Shown piece after piece: positions 21,588-33,178 of a stretch of DNA of 64,000 bases (positions within the stretch are counted from its first letter, which is position 1; every line of letters starts with the position of its first letter). Where the stretch lies: assembly GCA_030762895.1 (NCBI GenBank), contig CM061068.1, positions 156,074,811-156,138,810 on the forward strand. Direction: 5' to 3'. The position numbers and the translations under genes are program-made. The notes under the pieces were generated by a model. That model did not search any database, was not told where the DNA came from, and worked only from the letters and a program-made list of their open reading frames with translations. Source of the stretch: Sophora flavescens (Eukaryota; Streptophyta; Magnoliopsida; Fabales; Fabaceae).

Positions 21588-23490
21588 CAACAAGTATCCA
21601 AATAGAAATGGAATAATAAATTGAAATTGAAAAAAATGGACTCCTCACCTATGCTTCAAGTGCTTTCAATTTTTAGGCATGGATATCTTCCGATTTTCGT
21701 GTTTGTCCATAAAAATTGGCAACAAGATTTTCAATTTCAGTCAAAAGACAACCCCTCTCTTACTGCATTGATAAATCAGATTAAATCAGATGCATGTTCA
21801 TATGAGTATTTGGATGTGGGTGTTATCTAGAAGTAAAGTAATTAAATAACTTTGCAGAACTTCCATGGAACATGCACAACTCTATTATGATCGTTGAGTG
21901 ATGCTAGAGTGCTTCAGCATCAAATGCTCCATAAAGCTTCAACATCCCGTGCATACTGTATTTTGTGTGTAATGCATTTTAAGCAAAACACTGAGGAAAA
22001 AGGAAAGCAGAGGAAAGAGAATGGATGAGATATGGTGGGATTGGAAAGGAAAAAAACAAAAAACGCGGAAGAAAATGGTATCAGTAGAATAAAAATTAGA
22101 CTCGAGAATAGTGATTTCATTGCATAGCCCTCATGTATTTCTATCTTGGTTCTCCAGCCATAATGTGAAGAGGAACCATTAAAATAAAACTCAGTGTGAA
22201 CCCCATTTTCAACAAAAATTAAGAAAACAAAAAAAAAGAATAAAAATGGAAGGTACCTCGAAGAGAGAGAGGAGCTTGCAGAGAACACAATGGATACACG
22301 ACAATGGTCTCCTGGGTAGCCGCGATAGTCGCTAGTCTCTACTGAGACGGAGAAACCGAGAAAGGGAAAAGAGAAGTGGGAAAGAGAAAAGGAAAAGAAA
22401 AAGTTTCAAATAGAGAGAAAGTAAAGTTGTGAATTGGGGAATGAAAAAGGTGTGGAAAAGACTTAAATGGAGAGATAAATTATTAGCTAGTTTTTCAATG
22501 CATTGGGAGAATACACTAAACAAATATTAAAAATACCCTCATTTAAACATTTGAAATTTAAAATGAAAAGAGTTTGCTAATTAGCTGTCATCTACAACTT
22601 TAAAATAATTTGAAAACTTACCCAAAATAGAGAGGTAAAAGAAGAGTATAGGAGAAGTCATATTGCATGAGAAGATGACACCTATACAAACTCTCCATAA
22701 AATTGACACCTTTATGTGTGTGTGTGTCAAGTGAGAGCAGTAAATCTTGATCTTTGAATCGGACATGAATAGGCAAGATTAAAATATAAAATCATGTGAC
22801 TTTTTTAATTGATGACATGATCACAAACTAACTTCTAATGACAATTCAAGTATGGTATAATGGCTCATATTTACTCCTCTCACTCACACACGAAAATTCT
22901 TATTTATATATATATATGTGTGTGTGTGTAAGGTGAAAGAAGTGTGCTATTGTGAAAGATTAGATTATTAAATGAATTACATAAAACGGGGCTAGAATCA
23001 AATTTGAGTTTGGAAAGTTCTTAATTTTTTTTTGGTTGTTTTTCTTCTCATACAACTACATCATCCAATCTTCTTCATTCTTCCACTACCTTCTTGTCTC
23101 AAATCTCAATATCGGTCATTCATTATTGATGCCTCGCAAACTTTAAAAAAAAAATGAAATTTACAAATCATAGTTGAAAAAGAAAAAAAATTACCTTCAG
23201 GCCTTTCTCACATCACATCTTACTGCAAGGTCAAAATCTTTTTCTTCAACGTTTTAGTTTAGAGGGGGCAAAAGAGAACGGGTATTCCAACAACATAGAA
23301 AAAAAAAGTTTGAGAAGCATAAAAGAAATAATTTGTGAGAAACATAAAGGATAGACTAGAGAGGAGAAACGGAAAGATTTAGCAAGATACTGATGGTTTA
23401 AAAAATAATACAGTAATGGAGAAGGAAACAATGATGAATGAGTGTGAGTTGTGTGGTCACATTTTTTAGTGTAAACCGTAGGTAGCATTC
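21218..23490. other. Intergenic, no gene recognised
   Basis: Contains purine-rich GAGA tracts (21410-21450), an (AAT)n run at 21552-21587, two short TG/TA dinucleotide runs (about 22715 and 22905-22930) and generally AT-rich sequence. Short frames at 21.9-22.5 kb are low-complexity Phe/Ser/Leu translations of A/G-rich DNA and show no domain. Confidence 0.6.
21552..21587. repeat. (AAT)n microsatellite
   Basis: About ten uninterrupted AAT repeats followed by AAC repeats. Confidence 0.95.
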
Positions 23491-26241
23491 TGTAACACCC
23501 CATTTTCTGGATTAGTAAATGAGGAAAGGATTAATCATATTTGAAGTCTTAATCATGTTTCTTAGGTGTTAGTGAGCTTGTGTTTCAAGTTTGAGAGAAA
23601 TCAGAGTTAAAACGGGTTCAAAACGCAAGGAAACGCAAACCGAGAGATTAATTAATCGAATAATTAATTAGTTGAGAGTTGGGATATTAAAACTAGATCA
23701 GGCTTGAGTATAAAAGGCTTTTGGGAATGGCCTAAAATAATTACAGAAAAATATTCCAACAGTAGGTTACACGGGATGATGTAGAAGAAAACACCTAGTT
23801 GTGCCGACGGAACAACACGCAGTGACACGTGTCGTGACCAGGAGGAAGGTGGTCATGGTGGCACCACCTCACACTCCACTACCCCTTTGAATGTATGACA
23901 CCTAATCCCTTTGCATGTATGACACCTATCTCCACTACCCCTTTGCATGCATGACACTTGTTTTTCCATTAACTTACCAAAAACCTACCTAAATTCATCT
24001 AATATAAAAGTAAAACCAAAAAAGTGACTTCATTTTTTCCTCCTCCGGACTCATTTCACTCATACTTCCATAGCCAATTTCGTTCCCTCGCCTCTGCATG
24101 TGTTTCCTGAATAGTTAAGTGAAGGAAAGAACAAGTTGCACACTCATTCACACCCAAAAACACATCCTATGTTGTTTCTGTAAATCCATCACCACACCTT
24201 CTTCCACCGTTGGATCTTGTTCAAATATCATACAGAGGTTCTGGGTTTATGTTATTTCATATCCAATGATTCAAATGTCATAGACATCCTCAGAGTGTGA
24301 GTTATCTGACTCAAGAAGGAGATAAGCTCAATTCGGGTAGCTCCAGGCCAGTCATATTGGAATGTTCATCCTAGGCTCCTCCACCGTTGTATCGGGCTTA
24401 AATTTTTGGGGAAGGTAAAGGAAAGGTATCTCTTTAATCTCACCATTCACTTTTTTGAAAAAGACTCTAGATTGTGAGATATAGAGCCAAAACAGTGGCG
24501 GATCTTGTGGTGCTTACTGCAGATTTTGAGTTTCTTATTTGGTGTCTTTCAAAATGTGACGTTTAGGTGGGATATCGGAGATTCAGGGACCTTGTTCGGT
24601 GTGAGGCAGATTCGAGAGGAGTCGAGTAGGAGTGATCTCATAGCTTTTCCGAGGTCGTACGTTCTACAGGTGGGGGAAAGAAATTATTTAACGTCGAAAA
24701 TGGCACGGTGACGTTTAATTCGATAATGGCGTAGGGCAACCTAAACCCTACATGATTGCGAGTAACGAACAATGTCCATATCACGCTGGGGACTACTTAG
24801 TGGTACCCGTGATGATATTGAGATTGTGCGTTTATCACCGTTACGTTTATTACATATTATTTTATTATTTTATGATTCTCTGCTTGGATGATTTGACTGG
24901 TTGAATTGATGTTGATAACTGTTGGATGATGATGTTATGAGTTGTGATTATTTTATAAATATGATATATTATTATTTTATTATTATTTTATTAGATTTTG
25001 ATAATGATTATTATTTTGGAAATGATGATTTTATGACATGATGATGATTTTAATAACATGATAACATGATGGTATGATGTGATGAGTGTTATGATTATGC
25101 TTAGAGGTTGAGTAAGTGATAAGTTATGTGGAGACATGATGATGTATTGGGGAATTCATACCATATGTGTTAGTAGTGCCTAACCGAGATGATTACTATG
25201 ATATGATGGTGAGATTGAGGAGACGAGATTATTATTGAGGCTATCTATGAGATTATGATGAGCGGTTAGGGCACTAGGGGATGACCCGAAACATGGTCTG
25301 TGATGTGGTTGACGTGAAACATGGTCTGGTGGACCTGAAACATGGTCGTTTGTGGCCTATTCCTCGGAGGGAAAATTACCGAGGCTAGGCTAACGGCGGA
25401 CCGTCCCAGACATTATTTCATTTTAGTTGCAGTTATAGTTCATACTTTGCATGATCACCCTGGCCGTGATTCAGAGGTGTGCACCGGATTGTGCAGCTAT
25501 AATGCCATTGCTTTGCATGGGAATCCTCCATCCGCTGACGAGGGTGTGCGCCGGGGACTCTGGGATGTGTCGATTGATGTGGATATCCGGATATGGCTGT
25601 TACCTAATGAGATGATTCATACATCATTTGCATTGCATCATGATGGAAGGTAGAGGAAAGATCCTAGATGTGGATTGAGGATGATTGTGTCATATATATA
25701 TAATTATACCTTTGGAGACGGATGTTTGTGTGCTATTATAGAATTAAATGTTGCTAAACCCTTTCCACGTTTGACGTTATATTGTTTCTTATCCCCGTTT
25801 TCTCTATATTGTATATGTTTTATTATGTGATCGTGATGAGAAGATCTTACGGGGGAGCCAGCTATGGAGGAGCTTGATGGGACCCCTTATGAGCCAGACG
25901 CTGAAGGACGAACAGTGGATCCTCATAGTTGAGTACAGAGTCTATGGTCAGTGCGTCTTGTCTCTTTGGGATGTTGCTTTTATTTTCAGTTTGATTATCA
26001 GTTTGTACTTATTTGGGGTCCTACTGGTGGGATTCCCTCGATGGTACTGTATGACTGTATGCTGGATATGATGTCTATCTATATATGTATATGCGTGTAT
26101 GTTTAGACATGTTGATACCTTAGTACGACAACGGTTTAAGTTTTAAATTTTTCCACCATTTTAAGGTAACCGCTTACGCTAATAAAGAAATTAGGTCTTA
26201 ATATTTTGGGTTTTTCTTTAATGGGACGTCAGGGCATCTCA
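23491..26241 (+). mobile_element. 5' LTR of Tekay/Del-like chromovirus
   Basis: Starts TGTAACACCCCATTTTC at 23491 and ends GGGCATCTCA just upstream of the primer-binding site, giving 2751 bp. It is followed by gag, pol and a chromodomain in the same orientation. The matching 3' LTR is not found after the PPT at 37.4 kb. Confidence 0.8.
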
Positions 26242-26243
26242 TT

Positions 26244-26258
26244 TGGTGATATCAGAGC
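26244..26258 (+). other. Primer-binding site (tRNA-iMet type, with 2-nt insertion)
   Basis: TGGTGATATCAGAGC resembles the usual plant gypsy TGGTATCAGAGC with GA inserted after TGGT. It lies 2 nt after the LTR end. Confidence 0.75.
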
Positions 26259-26461
26259 AGTTCAGTTCTGAAACGGACTGTGAGGACTGTGATTAAGGTC
26301 AACTGGCCATTTAGTTGAATCCACATTGGATAACAGCTATGCTTAGAAGTTGGATAGCAAGTCCAACACGACATTTCTATGAAATATAGTATTTATATTC
26401 CAGTTTTATGTAGTATTATATGTCATATTGATGTGGGCTAATGATTTCTTTTAAGAGGATC

Positions 26462-26845
26462 ATGGCTCGAAGTAGAGGTCGAGGACGTGGCAGTCGTAGT
26501 GGCGGTAGAGCTATAGAGGGTATTGAGGATGAGCATCAGCCAGCGGCAGGAGTTGGAGATGGAGGGGAGTCATCCGAGACTCTTCAGACTATCCGTGAGT
26601 TAGCATCGTTCTGCTGCAGCAAGCGCAGCAAAATGCTCAGAGGATACAGATAGATGCAGAGTTACAGGAACAATAGGATAGGAGGAGAGCTGTTGAGGCT
26701 GAGAGTACGGGGTTGGTTACCTTTTTAAAAGGTAAGCCACCGCAATTTGGAGGAGAGTATGACCTAGAGCGAGCTGAGTGGTGGATACAGGAGTTGGAAA
26801 AGATCTTCGATCACTATGTCAGTTTGCCTACAGTGTCCTATAGTG
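26462..26845 (+). pseudogene. Chromovirus gag N-terminus, truncated by internal deletion
   Basis: From ATG at 26462 the frame reads MARSRGRGRGSRSGGRA, an R/G-rich gag start. A frameshift leads into GLVTFLKGKPPQFGGEYD, AEWWIQELEKIFDHY, the gag core start. The sequence then jumps directly to the C-terminal half of the protease. The gag C-terminal half, the zinc knuckle and the protease DSG site are therefore deleted. Confidence 0.85.
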
Positions 26846-28417
26846 GTTGAAAATAGGAAATTTCTTGTAGATCTCGTCTGTTTGCCTATACAACAGATAG
26901 ATGTTATCCTTGGCATGGATTAGCTTTCAGCTAACCATGTAGTGTTGGATTGTACCCAAAAGACTTTATCTTTTCTTGAGCCTTCTAGCATAGTACCTGC
27001 CAATGAAGGAGCAGCTATGAGGAGTGACGATTCTCAGCAGTATGTGATTCTTTTCTCTTTGGAACCTAAGGAGACTCCGAGCATAGATTATTTGCCTATC
27101 GTGAGAGAGTTTCCTAAGGTTTTCCCTCCTAATGTTCCAGGTTTGCCACCGGAGAGGGAAGGGGAGTTCGTCATAGATCTCATACCAGGGACCGGATCTA
27201 TATCAGTAGCTCCTTATCGGATGTCACCCATGGAGTTGGCAGAGTTAAAGAAACAATTAGATGATATGATGAAGAAGGAATTCATTAGACCGAGTGTATC
27301 ACCTTGGGGGGCACCAGTTTTGTTTGTAAAGAATAAGGATGGAAGTTCTAGGTTGTGCATGGATTACCGGTAGTTGAACAAGGTTACAATCAAGAAAAAA
27401 ATATTTGTTGCCTAGGATAGATGATCTGATGGATCAGATGATGGGAGATTCAGTGTTTTCTAAGATAGATTTAAGAACAGGATACCATCAGATTAGGGTG
27501 AAGAAGGAGGATATACCTAAGACCGCTTTCAGGACAAGGTATGGACACTATGAGTACCTAGTTATGCCTTTTGGTGTAACTAATGCTCCAGCGGTGTTCA
27601 TGGATTATATGAACAGAATTTTTAGACCATTCCTCGGCAGGTTTGTTGTGGTGTTTATAGATGATATTCTCATATATTCCTGTAGCCGAGAAGAACACGA
27701 GGAACATCTGAGAGTTGTGTTACAGGTGTTGAGGGATAGGAAGTTGTATGCTAAGTTATCCAAGTGTGAATTTTGGTTAGAGGAAGTGCAGTTTCTAGAG
27801 CATATAATCAACAAGGAAGGGATAGTTGTTGATCCAGTTAAGGTAGAGGCAGTGATTAAGTGGGAGAGGCCTAAGTCAGTGAGAGAGGTGATGAGTTTTC
27901 TAGGATTAGCCGGGTATTACATAAGGTTCATCGAGGGTTTCTCGAAGATTACGTTGCCTATGACGCAGTTAATGAGGAAAGGTACGACGTTTGTTTGGAC
28001 TGAAAAGCGTGAAGAGAGCTTTCAGAAGCTAAAGGAGAAATTGACTACATCTCCTGTGCTGACATTACCAGATCCATTATGACGGTTTGACGTGTACTGT
28101 GATGCGTCATATCAAGGATTGGGTTATGTTTTGATGCAAGAGGGAAGAGTTATGGCTTATGCTTCCCGGCAGTTGAGGGTTCATGAAAGGAATTACCCGA
28201 CCCATGATCTGGAGTTAGCAGCCATAGTGTTCGCATTGAAGATATTGCGACACTATCTTTATGGAGCTAAGTTTAACGTGTTCAGCGATCACAAAAGTTT
28301 AAAGTATTTGTTTTATCAGAAGGAGCTGAAGATGAGGCAGCGTAGATGGATGGAGTTCATTAAGGATTACGAGTTTGATCTTCAATACCATCCAGGAAAG
28401 GCTAATGTTGTGGCGGA
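26846..28417 (+). pseudogene. Chromovirus PR (C-term) - RT - RNase H
   Basis: The protease tail (DVILGMD, then a stop) leads into the RT: PWGAPVLFVKNKDGSSRLCM, DYR, a TAG stop at 27371, a frameshift in an A-run near 27400, then FSKIDLRTGYHQIRV, VMPFGVTNAPAVF and VVFIDDILIYS with both catalytic aspartates intact. A TGA at 28080 separates it from RNase H (FDVYCDASYQGLGYVLMQ, ELAAIVFALKILRHYL, FSDHKSLKYLF, YHPGKANVVAD). The frame is cut at the A-D-A junction by the solo LTR and continues at 31960. Confidence 0.92.
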
Positions 28418-29235
28418 TGAGATACCACGTTGTGCCCCGTTGTGACATTAGATTAAAACCTCATTAATTAATTATTTAATTACACGCTTAACGTGAAAAT
28501 ACGTAAAAATTAAAACTCAACTTATAAAGTATACAACGTCATATAGAAGGCATATCACAATATAAGTATATTATGCATATTACAAAACACTGTTGAGGAT
28601 ATCCTATCAGTAGGATCCCTCACAGGCATATACTTAAATAAAGTGTTAAACAGCGGAAAACATATTAAAAATACGCCTCACGAGATGCACTGGTCATAAC
28701 TAACTAGACCCTAATCACCATGGATCACAGCTCGTCCTCTAGCCTCCGGTTCATAGGGAGTTCCATCCAGCTCCTCCTGGTTACGCTCATCCACAAGGTC
28801 TTCTCGTACGATTTCACAAGGAGATAAAATACAACATACAGAAATATACAGGGGATAAGAAACAGTTCTATCATCAAAACCGGAAAATAGTCATAGTAAA
28901 TTATACAGTAATTGTCACAAACAATCAACACACATAACTAACGAACCATCCTCAAGTTAATATATATCATCCTCTACCCTTACTCTCAGGCAATCTAACA
29001 CTTTATTTTAACGTAACCTCTCTAATCCTATCACCATGTCTTTACGTTATCGTGACTACTACCACTCCTGTCACCATCCCTCATTTGCATCGGGGCACAC
29101 CCTCATTCCCGTTAGGATGTTCCACCTAGTGCACACCTCCATTCTCGTTATGGTGTTCCACCCCCATTCCCATTAAGGTGTTCCACCCTCATTCCCTAAG
29201 GTGGAAGTGGTCTCGCGAGAACTCTTGATTTTTAC

Positions 29236-29469
29236 GTGTATTATATTACCAATACACAGAAGTGTTTTACATGTATTATATTACCAATACACGATGTATT
29301 ATATTACTAATACACAAAAGTGTTTTACGTTTATTATATTACCAATACACAGTGTATTATATTACCAATACACAGATGTCCTTGTGTATTATATTACCAA
29401 TACACTTGTGTCTTTGTGTATTATATTACCAATACACTTTTGTCCTTGTGTATTATATTACCAATACAC
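29236..29469. repeat. Array of eight near-palindromic GTGTATT...AATACAC units
   Basis: Eight copies of a 21-22 bp unit, GTGTATTATATTACCAATAC plus AC. Its 7-bp ends are complementary (GTGTATT/AATACAC) around an 8-nt loop. Copies are separated by 1-17 bp. The unit is nearly invariant while the spacers vary. Confidence 0.9.
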
Positions 29470-30389
29470 GCTTGTGGACAACAACACCTATACTTGAATC
29501 TCACCAACCCATTTTAACAACATCCTAGTGCCTTAACCTTCCATTAGAACTTGACACATATTATATGCCAAAACACATCTTTAACATACATCATCTAGGT
29601 TAGGCACTTCTAAATCATCATTATCCTCTCACCCAAAACAATCATCTCTTAGACAACATATATATCTTTGCTTAAAATTCACTAAGCATAATAATAAAAA
29701 CCAGGCAGATCATGTATAACACAATATCAATCAAAATATTCTCATATCACCAACATAGCACAAAATCAATTCAATAAAGGTAATAAAATTAAATCAACCA
29801 TCAACAATATAAAATCAACCTAATATCGATAAACCTACAATCCCCGAATCGCCATTGGTTTTTCAGAAAAGGTTTCCAATGTTATTTTGGTCTTGTTGAT
29901 TATTCGACTACTAGTAGGGTTTAGGTCGCCCTACACAATTATTATATAATCTACTATTTATCCATTCCAACGATAGGTTGGTTCTTTCCCCCACCTGGGT
30001 TATCACCGAACTCGAAGCTCCTAGTTGTCACACCACAAAGTACTAACTCCACTTTCAACCAATCAACATAATAACCAATAAATCAAACAAACTCATCTAT
30101 GTTCTCTTTAGGCTAGGTTTGGCCATTTAATTCAAATTAGAGTTAGTATTATTTTCTCAACAAAAGCCTTTGGATACTTATCACATAGGTTCTAGGTAAC
30201 TTAGATAAATTGCTATAACTTGAAAATATGGAATAAAAATCATCCAACCACTTAGGGTAGGTTTCGGCCTTGTATTACAAAATAGGCTAAGGTTTTCAAA
30301 ACAACACAATTTCTTAGATCAATGATCTTAGAGTATTAAAGAGTATGAATCAATCATTAGATTTCACAAATCAATCAAAACCTTTCACC

Positions 30390-30960
30390 CATTTTATGTT
30401 AGGGTTTCGGCCTCTTTAGTATAAGTAGGCTAGAAATTTTCAACTTTCCAATCTCTTAGACTTAGCATCCAAATGTATTAAGGAGATCAAGTCCGTGATC
30501 ATATTGGAAAATGAAAATAAAACATCCTAGGTTCACAACCATCATAGGTTCGACCATCATATGAGAAATAGGCTAGAAATATTTAAACTTTCCAATCTTT
30601 TAGACTTAGCATCCAAATGTATTAAGGAGCTTAAGTCCATGATCATATTGGAAAATGAAAACAAAACATCCTAGGTTCACAACCATCATAGGTTCGGCCA
30701 TCATAGGATAAATAGGCTAGAAATCTTTAAAGTTTCCAATCTCTTAGACTTAGCATCCAAATGTATTAAGGAGCTCAAGTCCATGATCATATTGGACAAT
30801 GAAAACAAAACATCCTAGGTTCACAACCATCATAGGTTCGGTCATCATAGGAGAAATAGGCTTGAAATCTTTAAACTTTCCAATACTTTATATTTAAGAT
30901 CAAGAGGTATCTAGAATGTCAAATATATGATCATCTTTCAAAAAGTTGAAACAAAACTTC
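30390..30960. repeat. 144-bp tandem repeat, about 3.5-4 copies
   Basis: The marker CTAGGTTCACAACCATCATA recurs at 30527, 30671 and 30815, exactly 144 bp apart. Copies differ at scattered positions and decay toward both edges. Confidence 0.9.
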
Positions 30961-31954
30961 CTAGGCCATTGATACATAGTTTCAGCCATCCTTGGAAAAA
31001 TAGGTTAGAGATGTTTGTTTGATACAAGCTCTTAGAATATGAAAGTAGAGATTAATAGAAGTCCATAGAAATTCGTTTCAACTCAAACGGGGTTTTCTAC
31101 CATTTTCTAGAGATTTTAGAAGTTAAAAGAGCTTTAAGAACATTTTAAGAAGACATAAAGTAAACTCATGAAATAAGTGTAAAACTTGAAATAGAAGAGT
31201 ATGAGAGGGTTACCCTTGAAACTATAAAGAAAAAGTATGAAGAACTTGAAGCTTGAAACTAAGTAAAAATGGAAACGTTAAGTGTTAGAAACTTAAAAAT
31301 GAGAAAGTGAAGAAGTAGGAAAGTGATGAAGAGAAAAGGAAATGGGTATTTATAGAGGGAGAGGTGAGAGTGGTGTGAAAGAGAGAGGGAGAATCAAGTC
31401 TCGATGGCCAAGTTTTGTCTTATGCCTTGTTTGCTTGAAGAATAGGGAGAAAAATGGGTTTTTAGCATATAATATGTTATAATTTAAAAAGTTTCATCAT
31501 GACCACTTTTTAGGATGTGACTTAGGCCATCCCCCTAGTAAGTCACCTCACTCTCACATGTCACCTCATCACTTTTGTGCTCCCTACTCTGCTCCATTGC
31601 GTATCCGGTTCAAGTTTCCGATCGTATTTCGTCCGGAATAAATATTATATTTTTTTTCCGAACTCAAATTTTCAAAAATTTCCAATATCATACAAAACAT
31701 CACAAAAACACTAACCGTTTTGTTCACGGTTCAAAATTAGATTTTCTGCTTCAAGAAACTTTTTTATCACAAGGAAAACGCAGACCGTGTTTCATCTGAA
31801 TTTTCAACCCAAAATTTTCTCGTAACCCTCTACCATAAATTAGATTATGAATAAGATTTTATTTTATTCAAAAACACTTTCTAACTCTCATATTAAAATA
31901 TAATTAATTATATTTTAACCGATTGAACAGCATAATTAAAATCAGGTTGTTACA

Positions 31955-33178
31955 GCGGATGCACTGAGTCGGAAATCTTTGCATGTGTCCGCAATGATGG
32001 AGAAAGAGATGGAGTTGCTTGAACAGTTTAGAGATATGAACCTAGGTATAGATTTGTTTGAGGATAGAATATGTTTAGGTATAATCACCATCAGCAGTGA
32101 GTTTTTGAGAGACCTTAGGATTAAGCAGGGTAGGGATGAATATTTGATGGAGGTCAGTCGAGGTATAGATGAATAAAAGGTTTCAGAGTTTAGGAGAGGA
32201 TCATATGGGGTGTTAAGGTTTAGAGATCGGATATGTGTGCCAGAGGACTTAGAGATTAGGAAGGTGATTTTAGAGGAGGCACATAAGAGTAAGTTGAGTA
32301 TTCACCCAGGAGCCACCAAGATGAATCAAGATTTGAAAAAGATGTTTTGGTGGCCCAAGATGAAGAAAGAAGTGGCGGAGTATGTTCTATCATGTTTGGT
32401 TTGTCAGAAAGCCAAGATAGAGCACCAGAAGCCCGTCGGGTTGTTGCAATCTTTGGATATCCTAGAATGGAAATGGGATAGTATAGTGATGGACTTGGTG
32501 GTTGGATTACCACGAACTTCTAAGAGGTTTGATGCGATTTGGGTTATCATTGATAGGTTGACGAAGTGTGCTCACTTCTTACCTATTGGTGAGAATTATA
32601 GTCTTGAGAAGTTGACCCAGATCTACATCAAGGAAGTAGTGAGGTTGCATGGTGTGCCGTCGAGTATTGTCTCCGACCGGGATCCTAGGTTTACATCTAG
32701 ATTTTGGAGGTAGTTACATAGTGCTTTGGGAACAAAGTTGAGGCTAAGTTCTGCTTATCATCCTCAGACGGATGGACAGTCTGAGAGAACAATTCAATCA
32801 TTGGAGGATCTTCTAAGAGCTTGTGTGTTGGAACATGCTGGTAGTTGGGATGAATTCCTACCTTTGATTGAATTCACATACAATAATAGTTTCCACAGCA
32901 GTATCGGGATGGCACCATATGAGGCTTTGTATGGGAGAAAGTGTAGGACTCTGTTGTGTTGGTATGAGACTGGCGAGAGCCAAGTGTTGGGTCCTGATAT
33001 GGTACAGCAAACAACGGAGCAAGTCAGGAATATAAAAGAGAAAATGAAGGGAGCACGGGATAGGCAAAGAAGCTACAGTAACAAGAGTGTGAGACCCTTA
33101 GAGTTATAAGAAGGTAATCACGTGTTTTTGAGAGTCACTCCGAAGACTGGAATTGGCAGAGCTATAAAGTTTAGAAAG
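31955..33178 (+). pseudogene. Chromovirus integrase
   Basis: Begins with the duplicated GCGGA and continues ALSRK of the pol frame. The HHCC zinc finger is visible (HKSKLSIHPGATK ... CLVCQKAK). Next come the DDE catalytic residues: D in WDSIVMDLVVG, D in VSDRDPRF, and E in SLEDLLRA after HPQTDGQSERT. Stops occur at 32174 and just after FTSRFWR near 32713. The GPF/Y-like C-terminus is interrupted at KFRK by a second solo LTR. Confidence 0.92.

Larger units (their letters stand above)
28418..31954 (-). mobile_element. Solo LTR (3.5 kb) inserted in RNase H/IN junction
   Basis: On plus it runs from TGAGATACCACG to GGTTGTTACA with a perfect 5-bp TSD GCGGA at 28413-28417 and 31955-31959. Excising one TSD plus the LTR restores the family motif V-V-A-D-A-L-S-R-K. 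Reading minus, it begins TGTAACAACCTG like plant gypsy LTRs, so it is minus-oriented. No coding region. It contains a hairpin-forming tandem array (29236-29469) and 144-bp tandem repeats (30390-30960). Confidence 0.93.

Noticed and set aside
21332..22523. Several frames around 21.3-22.5 kb
   Set aside because: Homopolymer and GAGA/AAT microsatellite translations. The hydrophobic minus-strand frame at 21.9-22.3 kb has no family signature, and its codons follow A/G-rich composition.
24505..26071. Frames of 65-103 residues within 24.5-26.1 kb
   Set aside because: They lie inside the chromovirus 5' LTR, which is non-coding.
29236..29469. CRISPR-like repeat array
   Set aside because: Spacers are 1-17 bp and partly shared, and the locus is inside a plant retrotransposon LTR.
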